A stretch of DNA of 33,826 nt from Rhodospirillaceae bacterium (GTDB lineage Bacteria > Pseudomonadota > Alphaproteobacteria > CACIAM-22H2). Below, one piece after another: positions 1 through 7,252 of this stretch. The DNA lies in NCBI GenBank assembly GCA_027490975.1, contig JAIXXA010000175.1, positions 1 through 33,826 of the forward strand, in the 5' to 3' direction. The notes under the pieces were generated by a model that did no database searches, was not told the origin of the DNA, and saw only the letters and a list, made by a program, of their open reading frames with translations. Position 1 is the first letter of the stretch; the number at the start of each line of letters is the position of its first letter. The position numbers and the translations under genes were made by a program.

Positions 1-1343
1 AATTCGGCCGTCACGTCGATGGGTTCGGGATAGCCCAGCAGACGCAGCGGGCGCGGCTGGGACGGGGCTTGGGCGGCGACGAGATGGCGTGGCACAGCGC
101 CAAGGGCTGCCACAAAAACCTGGGCGCGTTCGGGCACATGGCTTTCTGCATGCGCAAGGCGGCCGATATTGGCGGGCCCCAAGCGGTTGGCCAATCGATC
201 GACAAGCGGGGCGAGATCGACGGCTGCCGCAAAGCCCGGATCGCCGTCGGGCAGCATGTCGCGTTGGCTCGGCGTCTGGCTTTGCGCAAGTTCGGCGTCG
301 AGTGTCGCAAGCTCGATGCCGAAACCGGGATCGAGCGCGCCGAGCTTTTCGGCGAACAGTCGCGCGATATCGCCGGGCATGCGCGTGGGCCTGCTGGTGC
401 CGAGTGCGAGGCGCAGCGGCAAACCATCGACGCGATGGAAAACGAGTGCGAGCCGTCGCGCACCCAACTGGGCGGCGGCCAATTGCGCGCACAGATCTTC
501 GGCCAGTTTGGCGACGATGCGCGCCAAGGCTTCTTGCGCCGTTACGGGCTCAGCAAAGGCGAGGCGTGCGCGCAAGGCCGGGGCTGCGGCATCGGGGACA
601 AGCGGCTCTGCCTCCGCACCCAGCGCTTGGAACAGGCGTTGTGCCACGGCAGGGCCGAAGCGGCGTGCAAGCCCTGCGCGCCCGCTTGCCGCATCCGCGA
701 TCGGATAGAGATCGCCGATGCGGCGCAAACCCAGGCGCTGCAACTGTGCAAGATCCTCAGGTGCGAGGCGCAAGGCTGCGACCGGCAAAGGGGTAAGCTC
801 GGCGCGCGTCTGGCCGGGCGCAAACACCGTGCAGGCGGTCGACGCAAATTGCGCACCGGCCCAAGCTGCCCCCAGCGTGTCGGCGACGCAGGCGCGCGCG
901 GTCAGCCCTTGGCGGGCGAAATGCTGCACAATGTCGGCCAGCAACGCCGCTTCGCCGCCGAACAGATGCGCAATGCCGCTGGCATCCAGGCGCAGCCCGT
1001 CTTCGTCGCAGCCAACCGACGGCGACCAGCGCAGCGCTTGCTCGGCCAAGCGGCGGCGCAAGGCGGCGTCGGCCTCGACGCGCTGCGGCCACACGGCGAG
1101 GTCGGGCAGGCGCGCGCGCGCCTCGGCCAAAGGCAGGTCGATGCGCAGGCCCGCTTGGGCCGCCCGCGCGCAGACCGACGTGAGGCGCAGGGCACCCTGC
1201 CGATTGGCAAAGACCGCGCAAGGGCCGTTGCCCCTATCTGTCTCGGCGCCAGATCCGGTTCTAACTTTAGACGACGCTGCGCAGCGCTCGACCGGCAGAT
1301 AGGGCAGGGCGATCGCCAGCAGCCGACGGTGCGGCATCTTCAT
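1..1343 (-). CDS. imuB: ImuB, Y-family polymerase-like mutasome protein (partial, C-terminus off the left edge)
   Basis: About 447 residues are open from the ATG at 1343 to the window edge, with no stop. The N-terminus reads MKMPHRRLLAIALPYLPVER, the usual ImuB opening. Inside are LDASGIAHLFGGE (the ImuB form of the palm segment), an HhH-like stretch (LQRLGLRRIGDLYPIAD), and, near the edge, RPLRLLGYPEPIDVTAE, typical of the region before the C-terminal domain. ImuB proteins resemble Y-family polymerases but lack the catalytic acidic residues; they link DnaE2 to the beta clamp during error-prone repair. GGAAG lies 7 bases before the ATG. The gene starts 77 bases inside the end of imuA in another frame, so the pair is one transcript. 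dnaE2 would be expected beyond the left edge but cannot be seen. Confidence 0.93.
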   Translation of the reverse strand, partial: MKMPHRRLLAIALPYLPVERCAASSKVRTGSGAETDRGNGPCAVFANRQGALRLTSVCARAAQAGLRIDLPLAEARARLPDLAVWPQRVEADAALRRRLAEQALRWSPSVGCDEDGLRLDASGIAHLFGGEAALLADIVQHFARQGLTARACVADTLGAAWAGAQFASTACTVFAPGQTRAELTPLPVAALRLAPEDLAQLQRLGLRRIGDLYPIADAASGRAGLARRFGPAVAQRLFQALGAEAEPLVPDAAAPALRARLAFAEPVTAQEALARIVAKLAEDLCAQLAAAQLGARRLALVFHRVDGLPLRLALGTSRPTRMPGDIARLFAEKLGALDPGFGIELATLDAELAQSQTPSQRDMLPDGDPGFAAAVDLAPLVDRLANRLGPANIGRLAHAESHVPERAQVFVAALGAVPRHLVAAQAPSQPRPLRLLGYPEPIDVTAE

Positions 1344-2202
1344 CGGCAAGCTTCCAGATATGACGCTGACAGGCGAGCGACCAGGCGGCCGGCTTGCCGC
1401 CTTGCGCACGCGCCAAGGCCACGCGCCAGCGCAGTTCGTTGCTGCCTTTGGCGGGCTCGGCGGCGATCTGCCAGCGCGTACGGGCGGCACTTGCCGTCGC
1501 GATCTCGTCGGCCGGGCGCAGCAGCAGGGCGGTGGTGCTGCCCGTTTCGGCTGCCAATTGCAGGCGGCGCGACTGGGTGAGATCGACCGCGTCGATCTCG
1601 CCCGCCACGGCCGCCAAGGCGGGGTTGCGCAGCGCTTCTTCGAAGGCCCACAGCGCATCGTTGCGCCGGGCGGCGTGCACGAGCAGCAGGCGCGCCGGTT
1701 CGAGCCCCAGGGCGGCCAAGCCGGCCGCACTCAAATCCGGACGGCGGGCAATCCACAAGACCGGGCCGTCGGCCGCCAGTCGCGCCAGCAAAGCGGCCGT
1801 AAAACCGGCTGCGGCACCGTCGTTGGCCGCCCCGACGATTTCGTGCAGGGCCGCCCGCGCCAAGCCGCCGCCGGGCAGGGCGCTGTCGATGGCGTCGATG
1901 TCGAACGGTAGCGCCGCTTTGGCTTTACTCCCAGGGCGGGTCTCGAAGGCGGCGAGGCGGGCCTTGAGTTCTTGCACGCTCGTCGAGGCCGGGCGGCGCA
2001 AACGCGGTTCATGCGGCATGGCGGGAACAATCACAGCGGGGGCAATCAGGGGGTTGCGCAGCATTCCGAAGGTCGTCTGGTGGCGACTTGGGAAACGGTC
2101 GCGATTTTCGTGCATGAAATGTTCTTGGCTGCAATCGCGCATACCGAAAGAAAGGGCGGCTTTCTCCGGTCGAGACGAAGGGGGATAAGGGCTGGCAAAC
2201 AT
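1267..2202 (-). CDS. imuA: ImuA, RecA-like mutasome accessory protein
   Basis: The 311-residue product carries the ImuA signature near residue 100, FDIDAIDSALPGGGLARAAL, followed by a RecA/SulA-like core (VLWIARRPDLSAAGLAALGL, DLTQSRRLQLAAE). ImuA acts with ImuB and DnaE2 in SOS-induced translesion synthesis and binds RecA and ImuB. The start is uncertain. The ATG at 2202 has a good ribosome site (GGAG, 8 bases upstream) but adds about 60 residues not typical of the family. Internal ATGs at 2064 and 2019 (MPHEPRLRRPASTSVQELKA) give the usual length but have no visible ribosome site. The 3' end overlaps imuB. A LexA-type site lies just upstream. Confidence 0.9.
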   Translation of the reverse strand: MFASPYPPSSRPEKAALSFGMRDCSQEHFMHENRDRFPSRHQTTFGMLRNPLIAPAVIVPAMPHEPRLRRPASTSVQELKARLAAFETRPGSKAKAALPFDIDAIDSALPGGGLARAALHEIVGAANDGAAAGFTAALLARLAADGPVLWIARRPDLSAAGLAALGLEPARLLLVHAARRNDALWAFEEALRNPALAAVAGEIDAVDLTQSRRLQLAAETGSTTALLLRPADEIATASAARTRWQIAAEPAKGSNELRWRVALARAQGGKPAAWSLACQRHIWKLADEDAAPSAAGDRPALSAGRALRSVV

Positions 2203-2230
2203 CGCAACATCTCCGTTCGTGGTTTGTCTA

Positions 2231-2245
2231 ATTCTTTGTTTGTTC
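2231..2245 (-). promoter_or_regulatory. LexA (SOS) operator-like site upstream of imuA
   Basis: On the minus strand the site reads GAAC-AAACAAA-GAAT, one mismatch from the alphaproteobacterial LexA site GAAC-N7-GAAC (equivalently GTTC-N7-GTTC). It lies about 30-45 bases before the imuA ATG at 2202. A weaker second copy (GTTC-GTGGTTT-GTCT on the plus strand, 2215-2229) adjoins it. Position and gene content fit LexA control; the match itself is imperfect. Confidence 0.6.
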
Positions 2246-2312
2246 TATCCTGCGCTTTAGGATCTGTCAACCGCTTCTGGGGCTCGCACGCGTCGCGCAG
2301 AAATCACAGATA

Positions 2313-2336
2313 CCGCAAATTTTGCGGAAAATTCCG
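2313..2336. repeat. Overlapping palindromes in the imuA / small-gene intergenic region
   Basis: CCGCAAA-T-TTTGCGG (2313-2327) is a perfect 15-base inverted repeat. It overlaps CGGAA-AA-TTCCG (2325-2336). The motif ATTTTGCG recurs at 2342-2349. The segment is AT-rich compared with its surroundings and could be an operator for the gene at 2417 or a hairpin in its leader. Confidence 0.5.
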
Positions 2337-2416
2337 TTTGCATTTTGCGAATAAGCGCGCGAGATTGGCAGTAGAGAATGGCAATCCAGCCAACTCCCAA
2401 CCGCGAGACGACCGCA

Positions 2417-2566
2417 ATGACCCGCGTGTCCCCCAAGATCGCGCATTTGAAGCCGAAGGCGCACAAAGTGGACGTGCAGGAAGACCTGCCGGAACTCTCG
2501 GTGATTCTGGCCGATCTCAAAAAGATCCTGCGCGAAGACGGGCTGCTGCCCAAATACAAGCACTGA
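2417..2566 (+). CDS. Small protein of unknown function
   Basis: This short frame gives 49 residues from the ATG at 2417 (GAGA about 9 bases upstream), or 62 from an in-frame ATG at 2378 whose purine-rich stretch sits too close. The product is charged: a basic start (MTRVSPKIAHLKPKAHKV), an acidic middle (DVQEDLPELS), and a predicted amphipathic helix (VILADLKKILREDGLL) ending PKYKH. There is no signal peptide, membrane segment or cysteine. It stands alone between the imuA promoter and glpD, converging on glpD with 25 bases between them. I do not recognise the family. Composition looks protein-like and differs from the antisense shadow frames nearby. Confidence 0.5.
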   Translation: MTRVSPKIAHLKPKAHKVDVQEDLPELSVILADLKKILREDGLLPKYKH

Positions 2567-2591
2567 CGCCGACGGCGGCGGGATTCGCTGC

Positions 2592-4133
2592 TCAGCTGGC
2601 GATTCTGCCGAGCCCGTGGCGGCTGGTGAGATAGCCGCCCAGCGCCGCTTGGTCTGCGAGACCAATATGCAGCCCCAATTTTGAGCGCCGATAGAGAATG
2701 TCGCCCGATGTGCGCGCCCACTCTTCGGCGACCATCAGATCGACCTCAGCCGCGTAGAGCCCCGCACCGAAATGCGGCCCAAGATCGTCGAGCGATTTTG
2801 CTGTCGCTAGAAACTTGAGGGCCCGCCCGCCCTGGCGGCGGGCCATGCCGTGAAGATGCGCGGACGGCACAAAAGCAAAGCGCTGCTGCAGCCGCAGCGC
2901 AAAGGCTTCGAAATCGCCGTCCGCGCCGTCGAGCTCGCCGCCCGGCAGAGTGGTCTGGGCGGTCCATGCCGGCTTGAGCGCGGGAAAAAAGGGAGACAGC
3001 TTCTCGAGAGCGTGTTCGGCCAAGCGCCGAAACGTCGTGATCTTGCCGCCGAAAATCGACAGCACGGGCGCACCGTCTGCAGGGGCGTCGATCTCGAGCA
3101 CGTAGTCGCGCGTCGTCTCGCTCGCATTCTCGGCACCGTCGTCGTAAAGCGGGCGCACGCCCGCATAGCTCCACACGACGTCGGAAGGTGCGACCGGCGT
3201 TTCGAGATAGCGATTGACCGCGCGGCACAGATATTCGATTTCGTCCTGGGTGATCGAGACCCGGCCCGGATCGCCGTCATAGACGACGTCGGTCGTGCCG
3301 ATCAGCGTGAAGCGCTGCTCGTAGGGGATCGCAAACACGATGCGGCGATCGTCGTTCTGGAAAATATAGGCGTGCTCGCCCACGTAATGGCGCGGCACGA
3401 CAATATGGCTGCCTTTGACCAGCTTCAGCGTCGCCGGCGCGTTCGAACCCAGCACGCCCGACAGAGTCTGCATAACCCACGGGCCCGCCGCATTGACGAT
3501 GGCGCGCGCCGAAATTTCGCTTTGCTGGCCGCCGATGCGGTCGGACAAAGTGGCGCGCCAGCGCTCGCCGTCGCGTCTTGCCGCACTCACTTGCGTGCGC
3601 ACGCGGACATCAGCCCCCAGATCGGCTGCTTGGCGCGCGCACAACGTGACGAGCCGCGCATCGTCAACCCAGCCATCGGAATAGACGAAGCCCGCAAACA
3701 GCCCTTTGCGCAACCCCGCCCCGAAGGGGCTTGCCGCAAGATCGACCTTGCGCGAGCCGGGCAGGCGCGATTTGCGCCCCGGCACGTAGCCGAGCCAATC
3801 GTAGAGAAACAGGCCTGCCCGAATCATCCAAGCCGGGCGCAAGCCCGCATCGTGCGGCAGCACGAAACGCAGCGGCCACATGATGTGCGGTGCTCCCTGA
3901 AGCAGCACGTCGCGTTCGGCCAACGCCTCGCGCACGAGACGGAACTCGTAATGCTCGAGATAGCGCAAGCCCCCATGGATGAGCTTGGTCGAGGCCGACG
4001 AGGTGCCCGAGGCAAGATCGTTCTGTTCGGCCAGCACCACTTTGAGGCCGCGCCCCGCCGCATCGCGCGCAATGCCGCACCCGTTGACCCCGCCGCCGAT
4101 AACCAGCAGATCGCAATTCGTCGTCGATTCCAT
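2592..4133 (-). CDS. glpD: Aerobic glycerol-3-phosphate dehydrogenase
   Basis: The 513-residue product matches the usual length of GlpD, the FAD enzyme that oxidises sn-glycerol-3-phosphate to dihydroxyacetone phosphate at the inner membrane and passes electrons to quinone. The N-terminus has the FAD-binding Rossmann motif (LLVIGGGVNGCGIARDAAGR), followed by SGTSSASTKLIHGGLRYLEH, a GlpD hallmark. IVNAAGPWV and FGGKITTFRRLAEHALEKL mark the middle and the start of the C-terminal domain. The ATG at 4133 gives MESTTNCDLLVIGGG; the longer open frame upstream lies within the preceding lipoprotein gene. The gene begins 26 bases after that gene's stop and is probably read with it and sixA. plsY, at 29634-30302, uses the same substrate. 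Confidence 0.95.
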   Translation of the reverse strand: MESTTNCDLLVIGGGVNGCGIARDAAGRGLKVVLAEQNDLASGTSSASTKLIHGGLRYLEHYEFRLVREALAERDVLLQGAPHIMWPLRFVLPHDAGLRPAWMIRAGLFLYDWLGYVPGRKSRLPGSRKVDLAASPFGAGLRKGLFAGFVYSDGWVDDARLVTLCARQAADLGADVRVRTQVSAARRDGERWRATLSDRIGGQQSEISARAIVNAAGPWVMQTLSGVLGSNAPATLKLVKGSHIVVPRHYVGEHAYIFQNDDRRIVFAIPYEQRFTLIGTTDVVYDGDPGRVSITQDEIEYLCRAVNRYLETPVAPSDVVWSYAGVRPLYDDGAENASETTRDYVLEIDAPADGAPVLSIFGGKITTFRRLAEHALEKLSPFFPALKPAWTAQTTLPGGELDGADGDFEAFALRLQQRFAFVPSAHLHGMARRQGGRALKFLATAKSLDDLGPHFGAGLYAAEVDLMVAEEWARTSGDILYRRSKLGLHIGLADQAALGGYLTSRHGLGRIAS

Positions 4134-4159
4134 GCGGCTCACAATACAGGTCCTGGCGT

Positions 4160-4447
4160 TCAGCGAAAACCTTGCGCGCGCAAGCAAGCAGCGACAGCTT
4201 GATCGCGCCGCACGGCCGCCAGCAACGCCGCATCGCCATCCATACGGCAACGTTCGAGCGCCTGTTGGTCGCCGCCGATATCCGGGCAGCGCGGCAGCGT
4301 CGCGTTTGCCGCCGGGAGCGACGCTTCGCATTCCCCGCGGATCGCGGCCTGACGCTCGATCGACAGCGTCGGATGCACGAGCGCCGGCTCGGCGCTGCAT
4401 GCGGCAACGACAAGCGGCAGCAAAACGAGAAAAGCGAGGCGCTTCAT
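4160..4447 (-). CDS. Small lipoprotein of unknown function
   Basis: A 95-residue product with a lipoprotein signal: basic MKR, a hydrophobic run (LAFLVLLPLVVAA), and Cys17 after VVAA. The mature part has four further cysteines (in GECEAS, LPRCPD, ERCRMD and VAACLR), suggesting disulfides in the periplasm. Its ATG overlaps the sixA stop as ATGA (4447-4444), so translation is probably coupled to sixA. It lies between sixA and glpD. No family is recognised. Confidence 0.75.
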   Translation of the reverse strand: MKRLAFLVLLPLVVAACSAEPALVHPTLSIERQAAIRGECEASLPAANATLPRCPDIGGDQQALERCRMDGDAALLAAVRRDQAVAACLRAQGFR

Positions 4448-4977
4448 TTCTCGAGCTCGGCCGGGACGAGATAGGCGTTGAGCGTGGCGCAGCGCGCGTC
4501 GATCGCTTCCCACGTGTCGCTCGCAAAGGACAGATCGACGAAAGCGCAGGTCGGAAATTTGGCGGCGATGCGGCGGCGGATTTCCTGCTGTTCGCGCGGG
4601 ATCAAGCGCAAGGCAAGATCGCCGAGGCCCGGATTGTGGCCGATCAGAATGGCGCTGCCGGGCGGGCGCGCCACATCGTCGAGTTCGACAAGCCGTGCGA
4701 AGAGCTGCTCTTCTTCGGCCAGATAGAGGCGCTGTTCGATCGCGACTTCGGCCGTCGGACCCAACGTCGGGCGCACGGCGGCAAGCGTCTCGCGCGTGCG
4801 CCGCGCGGCCGAGCACAAAATCAGGTCGGGGGCGAGATTGCGCGCGGCAAGCCACTCGGCCATGGCAAGGGCGGCCTTGCGGCCGCGCCCGTTCAATGGG
4901 CGCTCGAAATCGGCGCGGCCGGGGTCGGCCCACGACGATTTGGCATGGCGCAATAGGAAAAGTCGCTTGAGTTTCAA
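4444..4977 (-). CDS. sixA: SixA-type histidine phosphatase
   Basis: A histidine-phosphatase-superfamily protein of about 177 residues. The opening KRLFLLRHAKSSW contains the catalytic RHG-like motif as RHA, with nucleophile His11 if translation begins at the TTG at 4977. The second catalytic histidine is in AILIGHNPGLGDLALRL. SixA proteins remove phosphate from phosphohistidine; in E. coli the target lies in phosphorelay or nitrogen phosphotransferase proteins. The start is inferred: no ATG or GTG lies close to the conserved N-terminus, and TTG gives the expected length. The gene is divergent from ppk across about 100 bases and heads the sixA-lipoprotein-glpD run. Confidence 0.85.
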   Translation of the reverse strand: MKLKRLFLLRHAKSSWADPGRADFERPLNGRGRKAALAMAEWLAARNLAPDLILCSAARRTRETLAAVRPTLGPTAEVAIEQRLYLAEEEQLFARLVELDDVARPPGSAILIGHNPGLGDLALRLIPREQQEIRRRIAAKFPTCAFVDLSFASDTWEAIDARCATLNAYLVPAELEK

Positions 4978-5024
4978 ATTTTTGACATGAACTGCGTCTA
5001 CGGTTCGTCCGTGATAACATAAAA

Positions 5025-5047
5025 CCGAGAACGCCGAAATCTCGGCG
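5025..5047 (+). repeat. Inverted repeat in the ppk leader
   Basis: CGCCGA-AATC-TCGGCG (5032-5047) is a perfect 6-base stem with a 4-base loop, nested with CCGAGA (5025-5030) and TCTCGG (5040-5045), which form an alternative pairing. It lies about 30 bases before the ppk ATG, between ppk and sixA, and could be an operator or a leader hairpin. No T-tract follows, so it is not an ordinary terminator. Confidence 0.4.
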
Positions 5048-5075
5048 TCGCCCTTCCTGCCGGGACACAACGCCA

Positions 5076-7232
5076 ATGACCCTCGAAAGCAAGCTTCGCG
5101 ACGCTGTCGCCGCAGCCGGTGCCGCAAACGACGCCGCCGAAGGCCGCTACATCAATCGCGAATTGTCCTGGCTCGCCTTCAACGAGCGCGTCATCGAGGA
5201 ATGCGGCAACAAGGCCCATCCGCTGCTCGAGCGCCTGCGCTTCCTGTCGATTTCGGCGAGCAACCTCGACGAATTCTACATGGTGCGCGTGGCAGGCCTC
5301 AAAGGCCAGGTCGAAGCGGGCATCACGCAGACCTCGGCCGACGGTTTGCTGCCAGCCCAGCAATTGGCGGCCGTGCATCGGCGCGCGGGCCAGCTCATGC
5401 ACACCCAGCAAGTGGTGTGGCACGAGCTGTTCGGCGAATTGCGCGCTGCCGGCGTTGCGGTCGTTACCCAGGCGGAAATCACCGACGAGGATCGCGCCTG
5501 GCTTGCAACGCGATTCACCGAACAGATTTTCCCCGTGCTGACTCCGCTTGCGGTCGATCCCGCACATCCGTTCCCGTTCATCGCCAACAAGGGGTTGGCG
5601 CTGGTCATGAAGCTCTCGGCGCGCAAGGACAAGCGCATTCTGCAGGCTTTGATCCCGGTGCCGCACCAGGTCGAGCGTTTCGTGCGCCTGCCCGGCGACA
5701 CGGTGCGCTTCATCCCGGTCGAAGACGTGATCGTGATGAATCTCGACCGGCTGTTCCCGGGCTACGACATGCTGCAGTCCGGCCGCTTCCGGCTGCTGCG
5801 CGACAGCGAAATGGAAGTCGACGAGGAAGCCGAAGACCTCGTGCGCGTATTCGAAAGCGCCTTGAAGCGCCGCCGCCTGGGCGAGGTTATTCGCCTTGCG
5901 GTCGACGACGGCATGCCCGAGGAACTGCAGCAATTCGTGCTCGACCAGATGCAGGTCAAGACCGAGGATTGTTTCCGCCTCGGCGGCATGCTCGGCATGG
6001 CCGATCTCAAGCAGATCGTGTCGTGCGACCGGCCCGATCTGCTGTTTCCGCCCTACAATCCGCGTTTTCCCGAGCGCATCCGCGATTTCGGCGGCGACTG
6101 TTTTGCGGCGATCCGCCACAAAGACATCGTCGTCCACCATCCTTACGAAAGCTTCGACGTGGTGGTGCAGTTCCTGCGCCAGGCGGCGCGCGACCCGGCC
6201 GTCGTTGCAATCAAGCAGACACTCTACCGCACCTCGGACAATTCGCCGATTGTGCGTGCGCTTGTCGAGGCGGCCGAGTCCGGCAAGTCCGTGACGGCGA
6301 TGGTCGAACTCAAAGCGCGGTTCGACGAAGAGGCCAATATTCGCTGGGCGCGCGATCTCGAGCGGGCGGGGGCACAGGTCGTCTACGGCTTCATCGACCT
6401 CAAGACGCACGCCAAAATGTCGTATGTCGTGCGCCGCGAGGCGGGCGGCATGCGCTCCTACGTGCATTTCGGCACCGGCAACTACCATCCGATTACGGCG
6501 CGCATCTATACCGACTTCTCGTTTTTCAGTTGCGACCCGGCTTTGTGCCTGGATGCCGCGCGCCTGTTCAACTACATGACCGGCTACGCAACCCCCGAGG
6601 CGATTGACAAGCTGGCCTTTGCCCCGCTCACGCTGCGCCGTACGCTGGTGCGCCTGATCGACGAAGAGATCGCGCACGCGCAAGCCGGTCGCCCCGCGGC
6701 GATCTGGGCCAAGATGAATTCGCTCGTGTGCCCGCGCATCATCGACAAGCTCTACGAGGCGAGCGAAGCGGGCGTGAAGATCGATTTGGTCATTCGCGGC
6801 ATCTGCTGCCTGCGCCCGGGCGTCAAAGGCATGTCGTCCAACATCCGCGTGCGCAGCCTGATCGGGCGCTTCCTCGAGCATGGGCGCGTTGTATGCTTCG
6901 GGGCCGGCCATGGTCTGCCGAGCCCTGAATCGAAGGTGTTCATCTCTTCGGCCGACTGGATGCCGCGCAATCTCGACGGCCGCGTCGAATCCTTCGTGCC
7001 GATCGAAAACCCGACCGTCCACGAGCAGATCCAGGATCAGATCATGGTGGCGAATTTGCGCGACGTGGCGCAGAGTTGGGTTCTCGATTCGAACGGCGAC
7101 TACAACCGTTTGCCGGCGGGCAAGGATGCGTTCAGCGCGCACCATTTCTTCATGACCAACCCCAGCCTGTCCGGGCGCGGCAAAGCGCTCAACAAGGCTG
7201 GGAAAAACAAAGTCAAGATCGTCAGTCCTTAA
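5076..7232 (+). CDS. ppk: Polyphosphate kinase 1
   Basis: The 718-residue product has full PPK1 length and makes polyphosphate from ATP reversibly. The N-terminal domain shows [19 protein letters not shown] and [20 protein letters not shown]. The catalytic phosphohistidine lies in [11 protein letters not shown] (His464, counterpart of E. coli His435). The second conserved histidine lies in [12 protein letters not shown]. The final part, [14 protein letters not shown], is also typical. The ATG at 5076 directly precedes the conserved region. ppx follows after 20 bases, so synthesis and breakdown of polyphosphate are probably on one transcript. Confidence 0.98.
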   Translation: MTLESKLRDAVAAAGAANDAAEGRYINRELSWLAFNERVIEECGNKAHPLLERLRFLSISASNLDEFYMVRVAGLKGQVEAGITQTSADGLLPAQQLAAVHRRAGQLMHTQQVVWHELFGELRAAGVAVVTQAEITDEDRAWLATRFTEQIFPVLTPLAVDPAHPFPFIANKGLALVMKLSARKDKRILQALIPVPHQVERFVRLPGDTVRFIPVEDVIVMNLDRLFPGYDMLQSGRFRLLRDSEMEVDEEAEDLVRVFESALKRRRLGEVIRLAVDDGMPEELQQFVLDQMQVKTEDCFRLGGMLGMADLKQIVSCDRPDLLFPPYNPRFPERIRDFGGDCFAAIRHKDIVVHHPYESFDVVVQFLRQAARDPAVVAIKQTLYRTSDNSPIVRALVEAAESGKSVTAMVELKARFDEEANIRWARDLERAGAQVVYGFIDLKTHAKMSYVVRREAGGMRSYVHFGTGNYHPITARIYTDFSFFSCDPALCLDAARLFNYMTGYATPEAIDKLAFAPLTLRRTLVRLIDEEIAHAQAGRPAAIWAKMNSLVCPRIIDKLYEASEAGVKIDLVIRGICCLRPGVKGMSSNIRVRSLIGRFLEHGRVVCFGAGHGLPSPESKVFISSADWMPRNLDGRVESFVPIENPTVHEQIQDQIMVANLRDVAQSWVLDSNGDYNRLPAGKDAFSAHHFFMTNPSLSGRGKALNKAGKNKVKIVSP

Positions 7233-7252
7233 GTTCCGACCAGACAGCAAGA

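Noticed and set aside
69-1580. 503-residue open frame on the plus strand
   Set aside because: It is antisense to imuB and the end of imuA, whose minus-strand products match known families. Long antisense frames are expected from GC-rich codon bias.
2850-4202. 450-residue plus-strand frame
   Set aside because: Antisense to glpD, which has all its motifs; the shadow product is Arg/Ala-rich with no recognisable domain.
4982-4987. TTGACA upstream of ppk as a -35 box
   Set aside because: No acceptable -10 lies 15-19 bases downstream; the nearest AT-rich hexamer (GATAAC) is 25 bases away.
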